From: Anoxynatronum sibiricum
GTDB lineage: Bacteria; Bacillota; Clostridia; Peptostreptococcales; Tindalliaceae
Direction: 5' to 3'
DNA length: 46,488 nt
NCBI RefSeq assembly: GCF_039414295.1
Contig: NZ_JBCITM010000025.1
Location: forward strand, 1-46,488
The notes beneath the pieces are model-generated. The model worked only from the letters and a program-made list of their open reading frames with translations. It was not told where the DNA came from and made no database searches. A program made the position numbers and the translations under genes. How positions within the stretch are numbered: position 1 is the stretch's first letter; every line of letters starts with the position of its first letter. Positions 1-8,168 of the stretch are shown here, in pieces.

Positions 1-125
1 CGCCACTATCCTTGATAATAGAGGATAGGAATACCCTTTCTCAAAGCAATATCACCCCTCAAAACTGATTCTAAGCGCAAAAAAGCCATGTTTCATCTCT
101 AAAACATGACTTTTTCGACAACCTC
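1..125. repeat. Left copy of a terminal inverted repeat (probable mobile-element end)
   Basis: This stretch is the reverse complement of 46363-46486, identical except for one extra base in a G run (minus-strand GAAAGGG here, GAAAGG in the right copy). It starts exactly at the foot of a hairpin (126-148) and runs off the window edge. Read outward it shows a GAGGGGTG ribosome-binding-like site before a TTG codon, so it may be the 5' end of a transposase gene. In this copy the extra base would shift that frame to an early stop. No complete transposase is visible, so the element family is not assigned. Confidence 0.8.
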
Positions 126-148
126 AAAAGAGCGCTGCACGCTCTTTT
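126..148 (-). terminator. Intrinsic terminator after the TetR gene
   Basis: Perfect 9-bp hairpin AAAAGAGCG / CGCTCTTTT with a 5-base loop, ending in a T run on the minus strand. It lies downstream of the TetR-family gene and directly abuts the repeat at 1-125. The stretch 149-246 between it and the gene shows nothing else that I can name. Confidence 0.65.
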
Positions 149-246
149 TTGTTGAAAGCAAAGCATTTTAGGAATGATCCAGTAGTGCCCGCATCATCTG
201 CGGCCAACATAGGAAGCTTAAGCGTATCGTTGGCACAGTAATTTCC

Positions 247-861
247 CTATGCTTTCGTTGTTTTCCTCATCAGCACGCCAGATAACAGTTTTTCCATATA
301 GTCCTCTATTTTGACCTCCAAATCAAAAATGCCGTCATGCAAACACCAGTTAAACACCACACCTCTGGCAGCAATCATGCAAAAATCTGCAAGCTCTTCC
401 GCCGTCATGGTTTCAACAATCTGACCAGTCCTTTGACCTTCGCCAATGATTCTAATCAACATTTTCGGCATGTAGCGGTCTTTTGCAATAAACAGCTTGT
501 TTTTAGAACTGTAAAGCTGACAGGCATTATCCAGTCCCCTGTCTTTCGTATACTTTGCGTAGTAGCGAAAAAAGATGAGCAACTGCCCAAAAGCATCAGA
601 TCCGTTTTCAATGAGTTCTTTTTCCACCACTTCCTGAAAGTAATCATCAGCTTTGCGGTAAATATCCACCAGAATATCGTCTTTTGACTTGAAGTAATTG
701 TAGAAGGTGCCTACCGAAACGCCAGCTTTTTTGCTTATTTCTTCAATCGAGGTGTTATTGAGTCCTTTGATTTCCATCAACTCGAGAGCCGTTTTATAGA
801 CGCGGTTTCTGGTATCATTTGCCTGGATCTGCCTTTTGGTCAATCGCTGCTTCGTCTCCAC
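247..861 (-). CDS. TetR/AcrR-family transcriptional regulator
   Basis: Likely a repressor of about 204 residues. The N-terminal helix-turn-helix is clear: TRNRVYKTALELMEIKG, then TSIEEISKKAGVSVGTFYNYFKSK, the TetR signature. The C-terminal ligand domain is unassigned. The frame is open to 972, but the GTG at 861 is preferred because AAAGGAG lies just upstream of it, the longer N-terminus has no family similarity, and the extra part would overlap an operator-like palindrome (957-968). The gene is divergent from the TRAP operon at 1416, and matching palindromes lie in front of both, so self-regulation and control of the transporter are inferred. The ligand is presumably related to the transported acid, which is inference. 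Confidence 0.85.
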   Translation of the reverse strand: METKQRLTKRQIQANDTRNRVYKTALELMEIKGLNNTSIEEISKKAGVSVGTFYNYFKSKDDILVDIYRKADDYFQEVVEKELIENGSDAFGQLLIFFRYYAKYTKDRGLDNACQLYSSKNKLFIAKDRYMPKMLIRIIGEGQRTGQIVETMTAEELADFCMIAARGVVFNWCLHDGIFDLEVKIEDYMEKLLSGVLMRKTTKA

Positions 862-956
862 ATTCCCTTCTCCTTTTGCTAAATGCCCATATTTCACTTT
901 GTTGAGAATTCTATTTAGCTGATTATACAATCGCACCCAGATAATGTCAAACTTAA

Positions 957-968
957 TGAACACATTCA
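957..968. promoter_or_regulatory. Operator-like palindrome, copy 3 (TetR side)
   Basis: TGAACACATTCA here reads TGAATGTGTTCA on the minus strand, differing at one position from the two boxes at 1106-1130. It lies about 96 bases upstream of the preferred GTG start of the TetR gene, where an autoregulatory operator would be expected. Confidence 0.5.
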
Positions 969-1076
969 TCAAGTTTATTCAGTCAAAAACCTTGTCAAAT
1001 GAGTCTCTGAGCGCCATGGCAAATTTTGATAATTCGTTTATTTCGCTTTGTTTGCAATATTTTTAATCTTTTTCTA

Positions 1077-1106
1077 TTGACATCAGGGGCATTCTCATTT
1101 TATACT
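1077..1106 (+). promoter_or_regulatory. Sigma-A promoter for the TRAP operon
   Basis: TTGACA at 1077-1082 and TATACT at 1101-1106, spaced 18 bases apart. The tandem palindromes at 1106-1130 begin on the last base of the -10 box and cover the expected start point, which is classical repressor geometry. The 5' untranslated region to the DctP start at 1416 would be close to 300 bases; nothing else in it was recognised. Confidence 0.6.
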
Positions 1107-1130
1107 GAATTTGTTCACTGAATATGTTCA
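1106..1130. promoter_or_regulatory. Tandem operator palindromes (TetR target candidates)
   Basis: Two boxes, TGAATTTGTTCA (1106-1117) and TGAATATGTTCA (1119-1130), separated by one base. Each is an imperfect palindrome TGAA-N4-TTCA. A third copy lies at 957-968. The position over the -10 box and start point of the TRAP promoter suggests repression by the adjacent TetR protein. Confidence 0.55.
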
Positions 1131-1415
1131 TTTTTACCGTCCCATGTATTTTCTGCTCAGGAAACAACTCAGCCTAATCCACCAACCAAACGAAATGTCC
1201 CTCGGCCATATGATCCAGAAAGGGTGATTGTTTTATCGATGAGCAACCGCCTCTCGTCTACAACTGTCTCTTGATAACCGTCCCTTGGAAAAAAATTTTT
1301 CATGTTTAACAGTGGCAGTATGGAAATATCTGACTCACACTCGTCACCTGATCATCCATTACCGCGTAAATATGAAATAGGGCTGTGCCAAGAATACGTT
1401 AGGGGGAAAACGTTT

Positions 1416-2504
1416 ATGTTGAGAAAAAAGAGTAATGTCACTATCCTTATGCTGGTTCTTTTAATCCTTTCACTTGTGGTTGCAGGATGTGGTAACGGTG
1501 GTAACGGCAGTAGTGGCGGAGATGGTGGAAGCAGTGATAATGCCGGCAGCGAAAGCACCGGCGGCCAAAAAGTTGAGTTGGTCATGAATCACTTTATGCC
1601 TGCCGTTCATCCAATGCATGTGAATGTGCTGGAGCCATTCGCTGCTGATGTCTTTGAAAAAACAGAAGGACGAGTCGAAATTTTTATTCATGCAGGTAAT
1701 GCGCTGGCTGCACCAGGTGAAACATATGATGCCATGGAGCAGGGAATTATCGATATGGCATTCACTCTGCCAGCCTACACACCAGGTCGTTTCCCACTCT
1801 CCACCATTCTGGAATTTCCTTTCATGTTTTCGTCCTCTTTGCAGGGCAATCTGACAGCCAGGGAATTATGGCCCTTTCTACAGGAACATGACTATAAAGG
1901 CTCCAAACTGTTATGGTTCGGCGGCTCTGACTTAGGACACCTTCTTTTGTCCGGTTCTGTGGAAACCGTCGATGACATGGCAGGCCTGAGGTTAAGATCC
2001 CCAGGCCCTGTGTATAATGACGTTATTGAAGCACTGGGAGCCGTTCCAGTCACAACTCCGGTAAGTGATTTGTATGATTCCATTGACCGCGGCATTGTTG
2101 ATGGCACTTTCATGGCTCCTTCAGGGCTGATTTCATTCCGTCTGTCGGAAGTTGTCACTGATGTGGTGGAGCTGGATTTATATATCACACCATTTATCAT
2201 GGCCATGAATCAGGCAAAGTGGGATTCCATTTCCCCACAAGACCAGGCTGCTATTGAAGAACTGCTGCAAGAATTCCCGGAAATCGTTGGCAATCAATAT
2301 GATTATGAAATTGAACATGCCATGGACCACGCTCACGAAGTGGGAATCAATGTTTCCACATTCTCTGACGCAGAACTGGCAAAGTTTCATGAAATCGTAG
2401 ATCCACTTGTTGAAAAATGGATCGCTGCAATGGAAGCTGCCGGTTTGCCAGGGCAAGAAGCCTATGATTTGGCAGTGCAGAAGGCCAGTGAATACGAACA
2501 ATAA
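1416..2504 (+). CDS. TRAP transporter solute-binding lipoprotein (DctP family)
   Basis: Extracytoplasmic binding protein of a tripartite ATP-independent periplasmic transporter, 362 residues. Its lipoprotein signal is clear: LRKK basic start, hydrophobic stretch, lipobox VAGC, then a Gly/Ser-rich tether. The mature part has the DctP fold pattern, including the central segment with LRLRSPG (the conserved arginine that usually contacts a carboxylate) and the VSDLYDSIDRGIVDGT motif. The frame is open from 1302, but ATG 1416 follows TTAGGGGG and begins the signal peptide. DctQ and DctM genes follow at once. The substrate is not readable; a mono- or dicarboxylate is likely from the family. Confidence 0.9.
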   Translation: MLRKKSNVTILMLVLLILSLVVAGCGNGGNGSSGGDGGSSDNAGSESTGGQKVELVMNHFMPAVHPMHVNVLEPFAADVFEKTEGRVEIFIHAGNALAAPGETYDAMEQGIIDMAFTLPAYTPGRFPLSTILEFPFMFSSSLQGNLTARELWPFLQEHDYKGSKLLWFGGSDLGHLLLSGSVETVDDMAGLRLRSPGPVYNDVIEALGAVPVTTPVSDLYDSIDRGIVDGTFMAPSGLISFRLSEVVTDVVELDLYITPFIMAMNQAKWDSISPQDQAAIEELLQEFPEIVGNQYDYEIEHAMDHAHEVGINVSTFSDAELAKFHEIVDPLVEKWIAAMEAAGLPGQEAYDLAVQKASEYEQ

Positions 2505-2608
2505 ATACGGACAACTCAGCGATTGACTAAAGCACGAACCATTCACCTTTCCTTCCGGAGTCAGCTCCTGGGGGAAAGGTGATTCTACAATACCACGGAG
2601 GTGGTCAC

Positions 2609-3112
2609 ATGCAATCCGTCAAAAAAGCAGTTACCACCCTCACCAAAGCGGCAACGCTGATTAGTATCATTGTCATTTTTGGAACGATGATGCTTACTGT
2701 CTTTGATGTTTTGGGGAGGTTTATTTTTAACAAACCAATTGCCGGCACGTTTGAGCTAACCCGCATTGGCTTAGCCATGATCGTTTTCCCCGCACTGGGA
2801 GTTGCTCAGCTTGAAAAGGAAAACATCGGAATTACCATTGTGTATGACCGCCTTGGCCTGACTGTTCGCAAAGTCCTTGATGTTTTGATTGCAGTGGTAA
2901 GTCTGGTTTTATTTTCCATCGTGTTTTGGCAAATGATCAAGCATGCTCAGCGCATTCAGGCCTCCGGTCTCATTACCAGCGTATTAAGAATGCCTGTTCA
3001 CCCATGGATATTAGCCGGAGCGGCAGGTGTTTTTGTTCTGGTGCTGGTGTTAATCATTGATTTTATAGAAACCATTCAGGCGCTAAAGGGAGGGAATGCA
3101 GGCGATGAGTAA
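2609..3112 (+). CDS. TRAP transporter small permease (DctQ family)
   Basis: Four-helix membrane subunit of about 167 residues that partners DctM in sodium-driven uptake. Hydrophobic helices lie near residues 15-37, 45-65, 85-108 and 130-152. The motif following helix 1, VLGRFIFNKPIAGTFELTR, is typical of DctQ. ATG 2609 is chosen over the upstream in-frame start because GGAGGTGG lies 5-8 bases before it. The stop overlaps the DctM start, as in most such operons. Confidence 0.88.
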   Translation: MQSVKKAVTTLTKAATLISIIVIFGTMMLTVFDVLGRFIFNKPIAGTFELTRIGLAMIVFPALGVAQLEKENIGITIVYDRLGLTVRKVLDVLIAVVSLVLFSIVFWQMIKHAQRIQASGLITSVLRMPVHPWILAGAAGVFVLVLVLIIDFIETIQALKGGNAGDE

Positions 3113-4400
3113 CGAGATGATTGGCTTACTGGGAATTGTACTACTCTTTGTCCTGATCTTGATCAAAATTCCTATTGGATTTTCCATGATCATTGTGGGT
3201 GCATTGGGCTATGCGGTGCTGATGAGTCCGGCAGCTGCACTCGCCAAGTTGGGGGCAGACCTCTTTAATAATGCACACAGCTATTCCCTCAGCGTGATCC
3301 CCATGTTTACACTGATGGGTATGTTTATCGGTCAGTCTGGGTTGGGAAGAGATCTGTTTCGGGCTTTTAACGCCTGGCTTGGCCATATTCGCGGCGGTTT
3401 GTCAATCGCAACAGTGGTCACCTGTGCTGCTTTTGCTGCCGTATCAGGCTCAGTGATTGCAACAACGGCAACCATCGCTACCGTTGCGGTGCCCGAAATG
3501 CGTGCAATGAAATATAAAGACAGCCTGATCGCAGGATGTGTGGCCTCGGGGAGCACCCTTGGAATTTTGATTCCACCCAGTTCTGTGCTTATTATTTACG
3601 GTGTGTTGACAGAGGAATCCATTGGACAGCTCTTGATTGCCGGTATTCTGCCTGGTCTGATGACGGCATTTTTGCTGGCTCTGACTGCCTATATTATGGT
3701 TAGAATTAATCCGTCACTTGCTCCGGGGGTGGTCAAATCAACCTTCAGCGACCGTATGAACTCCTTGAAACTTGTTTGGCCCATCCCCATGATTTTCATC
3801 ATCACCATGGGTGGTATCTACCGCGGTGTCTTTACACCCACCGAGGGTGGTGCCATCGGCGCGTTCATGTCTTTGATTTTCTGCCTCGTCGGCAGAAGGA
3901 TAAAGTGGCAAGGGTTTACAGCCTCTCTCACTGAAACAGCAAAAGTAGTGGCAATGCTGATGATTATGCTGGTTGGAGGTGTCATGTTTGGCAACTTTTT
4001 ATCCATTAGCAGAATCCCGCTGTTTTTAACCAGGCACATGAGCGATTTGCCGCCATTGATTCTCATGACAACGATTTTCCTTTGCTATTTTGTTGCCGGA
4101 TTTTTCATGGATGCCATGGCCATTCTTGTAATTTTCACCGGTCTATTCTATCCAATGGTGCTGGCCGCCGGCTACAATGGGATCTGGTACGGGGTTGTCA
4201 CCATCCTCATGATCTTAATCGGATTCCTCACACCACCGGTAGGTGTTGTCAGTGTCATTACGGCAAGTATTTCAAAAATCAAACTGGAAACAGTGTTTAA
4301 AGGCGTGATCCCTTTCTGGATAGCTTTGATTGTATCCACCTTTATCATTATCCTTTTCCCAAGCATTGCGACCTATCTGCCAAACTTAATGATGCGGTAG
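3105..4400 (+). CDS. TRAP transporter large permease (DctM family)
   Basis: Large membrane subunit of about 431 residues that forms the transport path. Roughly twelve hydrophobic segments are seen, along with the family pattern AAVSGSVIATTATIATVAVPEM and the ASGSTLGILIPPS motif. Two ATGs are possible, 3096 and 3105; the second is better placed behind AAAGGGAGG and overlaps the DctQ stop by 8 bases, which fits translational coupling. The frame ends in a hydrophobic helix with full family length, so the transporter looks intact. Confidence 0.9.
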   Translation: MSNEMIGLLGIVLLFVLILIKIPIGFSMIIVGALGYAVLMSPAAALAKLGADLFNNAHSYSLSVIPMFTLMGMFIGQSGLGRDLFRAFNAWLGHIRGGLSIATVVTCAAFAAVSGSVIATTATIATVAVPEMRAMKYKDSLIAGCVASGSTLGILIPPSSVLIIYGVLTEESIGQLLIAGILPGLMTAFLLALTAYIMVRINPSLAPGVVKSTFSDRMNSLKLVWPIPMIFIITMGGIYRGVFTPTEGGAIGAFMSLIFCLVGRRIKWQGFTASLTETAKVVAMLMIMLVGGVMFGNFLSISRIPLFLTRHMSDLPPLILMTTIFLCYFVAGFFMDAMAILVIFTGLFYPMVLAAGYNGIWYGVVTILMILIGFLTPPVGVVSVITASISKIKLETVFKGVIPFWIALIVSTFIIILFPSIATYLPNLMMR

Positions 4401-4469
4401 TCAGATCGCCATCCTATTGATCCTCGGCTCACTCTATTTGAACGTATGCTCTGTCGATGGAGGGATTAG

Positions 4470-5321
4470 ATGAACACAGACAACGCTCAACCCAAGCCCC
4501 TTGAGTCCCAGGAAATTATCAATACGCTTTTGCACCTGGCACCCATGATTCAGCAATTATTTCCCTTCGACTGTATGTTGGCCGTTACTGACAGGAACAC
4601 GATTCTTAAAAATGTTCAGACAAGTACCTTCACCGCGGACAGTGAAGGGCTCAATGTTAAAAAAGGCAGTTCCATTGAAAAGGCCATGCAAACCGGCAAG
4701 GTGACGAAAGCTCAGGTGCCAAAGGAAGTCTATGGCGTCCCCTTTAATGCCATTTCAGTACCGGTGACCGATGAAAGTGGTCTTGTCATTGGATGTATGA
4801 GCATTGCCATCAGTCTCGAACAGCAGGAGCTCCTGAACGAGGCATTGCAGTCTTTTTTCAGCAATTCAGAAGAAATCGTCTCCACCACTGAAGCCTTAAC
4901 CGCTTCTGCCCAGGAATTATCCGGCGAAATGACGCTTCTCAATGAGATGCAGCAGGAAATGATTCGCCAGGTTGAAGATACTGATGCCATTCTGGGAATG
5001 ATCGAAAAGATTGCTTCCAGCTCCAACATGCTGGGCCTTAATGCTTCCATTGAAGCAGCCCGGGCAGGATCTCAGGGCAAAGGGTTTGCCGTTGTGGCAG
5101 GAGAGATTCGAAAAATGGCCGATCAAAGCACAAGTGCTATCTCTGAAATCAAGCGAATTACCGATCAATTAAAGCAAAAGGTTGCCACCATTAGTCAATC
5201 AACACAACGCGTCTCTGAAATTGCCCTGGCCCAGGCAGCCTCATCCGAAGAAATCAGTGTTGCATTGCAGCAGCTTTCAAGTTCTGTTTCTGACATGGAA
5301 AAAGCTGCCAAAATCATGTGA
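4470..5321 (+). CDS. Soluble methyl-accepting chemotaxis-type protein
   Basis: Short cytoplasmic chemoreceptor of 283 residues with no membrane helix. Residues 1-115 form a small sensor-like domain ending PVTDESGLVIGCMSIAIS, of a kind seen in clostridial receptors. The C-terminal half is the signalling hairpin, with the conserved tip near residues 180-210 (NMLGLNASIEAARAG then GKGFAVVAGEIRKMA). The helical region is short, lacking the long methylation bundles of full receptors. GGAGGGA precedes the ATG. It lies 69 bases after the TRAP genes on the same strand, so it may sense the transported compound or its metabolites; that link is inferred. Confidence 0.85.
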   Translation: MNTDNAQPKPLESQEIINTLLHLAPMIQQLFPFDCMLAVTDRNTILKNVQTSTFTADSEGLNVKKGSSIEKAMQTGKVTKAQVPKEVYGVPFNAISVPVTDESGLVIGCMSIAISLEQQELLNEALQSFFSNSEEIVSTTEALTASAQELSGEMTLLNEMQQEMIRQVEDTDAILGMIEKIASSSNMLGLNASIEAARAGSQGKGFAVVAGEIRKMADQSTSAISEIKRITDQLKQKVATISQSTQRVSEIALAQAASSEEISVALQQLSSSVSDMEKAAKIM

Positions 5322-5380
5322 TGGCATTCTTTAATGATTGTTCCCTGAACGGATTTTTCATTGCTTCTATCAGTCAATTC

Positions 5381-5427
5381 GAGTGGACACCTGTCCCCTG
5401 GAATTTTATCAAGCGTCGTGTCCACTC
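5381..5427 (+). terminator. Probable terminator of the TRAP/chemoreceptor operon
   Basis: Perfect 10-bp inverted repeat GAGTGGACAC / GTGTCCACTC with a 27-base loop, followed by TCTTTATTT. The loop is long, so efficiency is uncertain. Confidence 0.45.
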
Positions 5428-5480
5428 TCTTTATTTGTTCTGATATTCCATTGACCTCTTCTCTAACAATTTGATTCAAA

Positions 5481-5542
5481 CAAAGAAGTCTTCTGTCATC
5501 TGTGCAGAAGGCTTCTTTGTCTATGCAGGAGGCTCTTTGTCT
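5481..5542. repeat. Hairpin with an adjoining imperfect direct repeat
   Basis: CAAAGAAGTCTTCTG (5481-5495) pairs with CAGAAGGCTTCTTTG (5505-5519) with one mismatch. The right part is then repeated at 5525-5542 with small changes (GCAGAAGGC... and GCAGGAGGC..., both ending TCTTTGTCT). No T run follows, so this is not a clean terminator. The remainder of the 5322-5678 gap holds only the PadR promoter region, which contains an AT-rich stretch and CGATATCG at about 5640. Confidence 0.5.
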
Positions 5543-5678
5543 GTTCTATAATGTCGCTTGCATTGACCGGCAGCATTCAATCAACGCTTGCCGACTTGTA
5601 ATGTCTTGAAAACTGTAGTATATTGTCATTAACGATTTCCGATATCGTATTTCGATTATACTAAAGGAGGATGTGATG

Positions 5679-6002
5679 ATGGAAGACCGGGTACTCCGAA
5701 AACTGTTTCTTGGTTTTATTCAGATCCATTTGCTGCATCATGCTTCCAAGGAGCCCATCTACGGCTCATGGATGATGGATGAACTGCGTCACCACGGCTA
5801 CGAAATCAGCCCCGGAACCCTTTACCCGATATTTCACTCCCTTGAAAAAGAGGGACATCTTGTTCATGAAACACGGGTGGACGATGGTCGAATGAGAAAG
5901 TACTATCGAACCACTCCCAAAGGCGATGCCTTGCTGGCGGCTGCCAGGGAAAAGGCCCTGGAACTGGTTCGGGAAACGGAGGGAAAGCATGTTTCAGATT
6001 AA
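5679..6002 (+). CDS. PadR-family transcriptional regulator
   Basis: Small winged-helix regulator of about 107 residues. The PadR pattern is complete: YGSWMMDELRHHGYEISPGTLYPIFHSLEKEGHL, then the wing with RMRKYYRTTPKGDALL. Three in-frame starts are possible (GTG 5673, ATG 5676, ATG 5679) behind AAAGGAGG; the last has the best spacing. The gene runs straight into a FetAB-type ABC transporter with overlapping frames, so it very probably represses this operon in response to a toxic compound or metal. The effector is unknown. Confidence 0.88.
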   Translation: MEDRVLRKLFLGFIQIHLLHHASKEPIYGSWMMDELRHHGYEISPGTLYPIFHSLEKEGHLVHETRVDDGRMRKYYRTTPKGDALLAAAREKALELVRETEGKHVSD

Positions 6003-6639
6003 TCAGCTGCGCGTTGGTTCTATATTGGATATTCCTGCCCTGACCATTGAACCACAAACCATCACCTGTATCACCGGCGAAAGCGGCAGCGGAAAGAGTA
6101 CTTTTTTGCGTCTGCTGAATCGAATGATCTCTCCTGATACTGGAACAATCAACTATCAGGGAACCCCCCTTGAAGAAATTGATCCGGTCACCCTGCGCCG
6201 CCAGGTGGTGATGATGTCTCAGGAGCCATTGCTTTTTCCCGGTAACATTGCCGATAATCTGCAGGTGGGCCTGCGCTTTTCAGAAAAACCGGATGCCTCG
6301 GTAATGGAACTGGCTGAGATGCTTCGGTTTGTCAAGCTGCAGCAACCACTGGATAAAGATCCCTTCAAACTCTCCGGCGGTGAAAAGCAGCGCCTGGCCC
6401 TTGGCCGGGTGCTGCTGATGAACCCCAATGTTTTGCTGCTGGATGAACCTTCTTCATCCCTTGACGATGAAACAGAAAGCTTCGTTTTGCAGCGTGTGGT
6501 GGAGCGTGTGCGTCAGCATCAGAAAACATTGTTGCTGGTCACCCATTCAAAAACCCTGGCGGCCTCCATGGGCGAAAAGCATCTTGCTTTTGCCCATGGC
6601 ACGCCCAAGGATGTCACAGGAGGTATTTCCCATGAATGA
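5989..6639 (+). CDS. fetA: ABC transporter ATP-binding protein, FetA/YbbL-like
   Basis: ATPase of 216 residues. Walker A is GESGSGKST, the Q-loop segment is MMSQEPLLFPG, the signature is LSGGEKQRLALGR, and Walker B is VLLLDEPSSSLDDE, followed by the switch histidine in LLVTHSK. The frame is open from 5926, but the ATG at 5989 follows ACGGAGGG and starts the domain. It overlaps the PadR gene by 14 bases and the permease by 8. In Escherichia coli the FetAB pair promotes iron export and resistance to oxidative stress; the same job here is inferred from family only. Confidence 0.8.
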   Translation: MFQINQLRVGSILDIPALTIEPQTITCITGESGSGKSTFLRLLNRMISPDTGTINYQGTPLEEIDPVTLRRQVVMMSQEPLLFPGNIADNLQVGLRFSEKPDASVMELAEMLRFVKLQQPLDKDPFKLSGGEKQRLALGRVLLMNPNVLLLDEPSSSLDDETESFVLQRVVERVRQHQKTLLLVTHSKTLAASMGEKHLAFAHGTPKDVTGGISHE

Positions 6640-7432
6640 GATCATTCAGCTTCAATTATGGCAGCTGGCTGCCGCCTATCTTTTTGTGGTACTGCTCATT
6701 CTGCTGGTCAAAGCCAGGGGTATTCCCAGAGAAAAAGAAATTTTTCTGGCCAGTGTCCGTATGACGCTGCAGCTCATTGCAACCGGTTACGTGCTGGTGC
6801 TGATTTTCGACAACCCTCACCCCGCCACCACACTACTCACATTGATGGTGATGCAGGCTTTTGCCGTCTTCAACATTTACCAGCGGATTAAATCGCCCTT
6901 GACACCGGCCCTTAAAAGGATCATTGCCCTTGCCATGATTCTGGGAACAGGTGTCAGCCTCTTCTTCTTTATTCTGGTGGTAATTCGCCTGGTTCCCTGG
7001 TACCACCCCCAGTATTTCATTCCTCTGGGGGGGATGATCATTGGCAGTTCCATGACTGGAATTGCACTGGGAGCCGGAAAGCTTATCGACGGTGTTCACC
7101 AACAGCGCCAGTTGGTGGAAGGTGCCTTGATGCTGGGAGCCACCCCCGCCGCAGCTGTCCGCCCTCTTGCCAACAGCGCCTTTGACGCTGCCATTCTACC
7201 CACCATCAACTCCATGCTGGGGATGGGAATCGTCTTTCTACCCGGAATGATGACTGGTCAGATTCTTTCAGGCGTTTCTCCCGTAACCGCCATTGAATAC
7301 CAGATTGCCATTATGCTGGGAATCACCGGCAGTGTCACGCTGACAGTGTTTCTCATGGTTTTTTATGGCTCACGAAGTTTTTTCAACCAGCATCAACAAC
7401 TGGAGCTGCCCGCTGAACCGCCCCGTTCCTAA
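6632..7432 (+). CDS. fetB: ABC transporter permease, FetB/YbbM (UPF0014) family
   Basis: Membrane protein of about 266 residues with roughly seven hydrophobic helices. Family marks are KARGIPREKEIFLASVRMTLQLIATGYVL near the N-terminus and the EGALMLGATPAAAV ... LPTINSMLGMGIVFLPGMMTGQILSG segment. ATG 6632 follows AGGAGG and overlaps the FetA stop, so translation is coupled. The long upstream open frame is a shadow of FetA. With only one permease gene it should act as a homodimer. Confidence 0.82.
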   Translation: MNEIIQLQLWQLAAAYLFVVLLILLVKARGIPREKEIFLASVRMTLQLIATGYVLVLIFDNPHPATTLLTLMVMQAFAVFNIYQRIKSPLTPALKRIIALAMILGTGVSLFFFILVVIRLVPWYHPQYFIPLGGMIIGSSMTGIALGAGKLIDGVHQQRQLVEGALMLGATPAAAVRPLANSAFDAAILPTINSMLGMGIVFLPGMMTGQILSGVSPVTAIEYQIAIMLGITGSVTLTVFLMVFYGSRSFFNQHQQLELPAEPPRS

Positions 7433-7491
7433 ATTATCCCGCTGACATAAGAAGGTCTTTCAGTGATCTCTTTTTGCTGCTTCGGGAAAAT

Positions 7492-7536
7492 AATAAGGCT
7501 GTCCCCGACGGAAGATCGTCTGAGGACAGCCTTATT
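7492..7536. terminator. Bidirectional terminator between fetB and the flavodoxin gene
   Basis: Perfect 13-bp stem AATAAGGCTGTCC / GGACAGCCTTATT with an inner GACG/CGTC pairing. Its A-rich and T-rich flanks serve both converging genes. Confidence 0.8.
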
Positions 7537-7548
7537 GATTTTCATCCT

Positions 7549-8010
7549 TTAAAAACATCGCACCATTGAATCCACACATGCGGCCACACTTTGTTCCTGC
7601 TTTGATGCTGCCCAGAAAGCCACGGCACTGCCGGCCACCTGAGCGTTCTTGTCTTTGCAGATTTGTTTCATGGTATTCAGAGCCCGATTGCCGCCTGTCC
7701 AGGCAAAAGGAATCTGTTTGGTGACCATGACAGCCGTCTTTTTACCTGCCAGTGAGGGCAGCTGTTCCAGATAGGCTTTCATTACCGCGCTGAGAGAAAA
7801 GGCCTGCACCGGTGACCCGAAGATCAGGCCTTCATAGCCGTCCACCGCCGGCGTTTCTGCCAGCTGAAACTTCCCTTCTGCCGGTTCACCGGTAACAGTC
7901 ACCTGCTCCAGGACGGCTTCGTGGCCAGCTTCTCCCAGTTTCTCCCTGATTTTTTCCGCCACCGACAGGGTATGGCCGGTTTGAGAGTACACTATGATAC
8001 CAATTTTCAT
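7549..8010 (-). CDS. Flavodoxin-family protein
   Basis: FMN-binding electron carrier of 153 residues. It begins MKIGIIVYSQTGHT, where SQTGHT is the FMN phosphate loop, followed by ADFGS-like FGSPVQAFSLS. Full family length, no signal peptide. AAGGTGG precedes the ATG. It lies 158 bases downstream of the molybdenum hydroxylase operon on the same strand, so it could carry electrons for that enzyme, but a weak hairpin (8136-8155) lies between and separate transcription is possible. Confidence 0.8.
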   Translation of the reverse strand: MKIGIIVYSQTGHTLSVAEKIREKLGEAGHEAVLEQVTVTGEPAEGKFQLAETPAVDGYEGLIFGSPVQAFSLSAVMKAYLEQLPSLAGKKTAVMVTKQIPFAWTGGNRALNTMKQICKDKNAQVAGSAVAFWAASKQEQSVAACVDSMVRCF

Positions 8011-8074
8011 GCTTCATCTGCCACCTTTCTTCACTTCATCAACGGATCATTTAACACTGTACTTGACATGACGT

Positions 8075-8133
8075 TAGCCATTGTTAAAAGTCTGTAACTT
8101 TTCTACTTTGATGTTGTGAAAATAGCCATTGTT
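8075..8133. repeat. Direct repeat TAGCCATTGTT upstream of the flavodoxin gene
   Basis: TAGCCATTGTT occurs at 8075-8085 and 8123-8133, 48 bases apart, both followed by an A-rich run. The position in the leader of the flavodoxin gene suggests a regulator site, but no regulator can be tied to it. Confidence 0.4.
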
Positions 8134-8135
8134 GT

Positions 8136-8155
8136 AAAACTGGTTCGGCAGTTTT
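8136..8155 (-). terminator. Weak hairpin after the hydroxylase operon
   Basis: AAAACTG / CAGTTTT with a 6-base loop, short T run on the minus strand. It may give partial termination before the flavodoxin gene. Confidence 0.4.
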
Positions 8156-8168
8156 GAAAGCAAGAACA

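Noticed and set aside
224..243. TTGGCACAGTAATTTCCC resembling a sigma-54 promoter on the plus strand
   Set aside because: The -12 box is poor and nothing on the plus strand lies downstream; it would run antisense into the TetR gene.
5195..5479. Minus-strand frame of 94 codons at the chemoreceptor 3' end
   Set aside because: It overlaps the chemoreceptor coding region and the long inverted repeat, without start signals.
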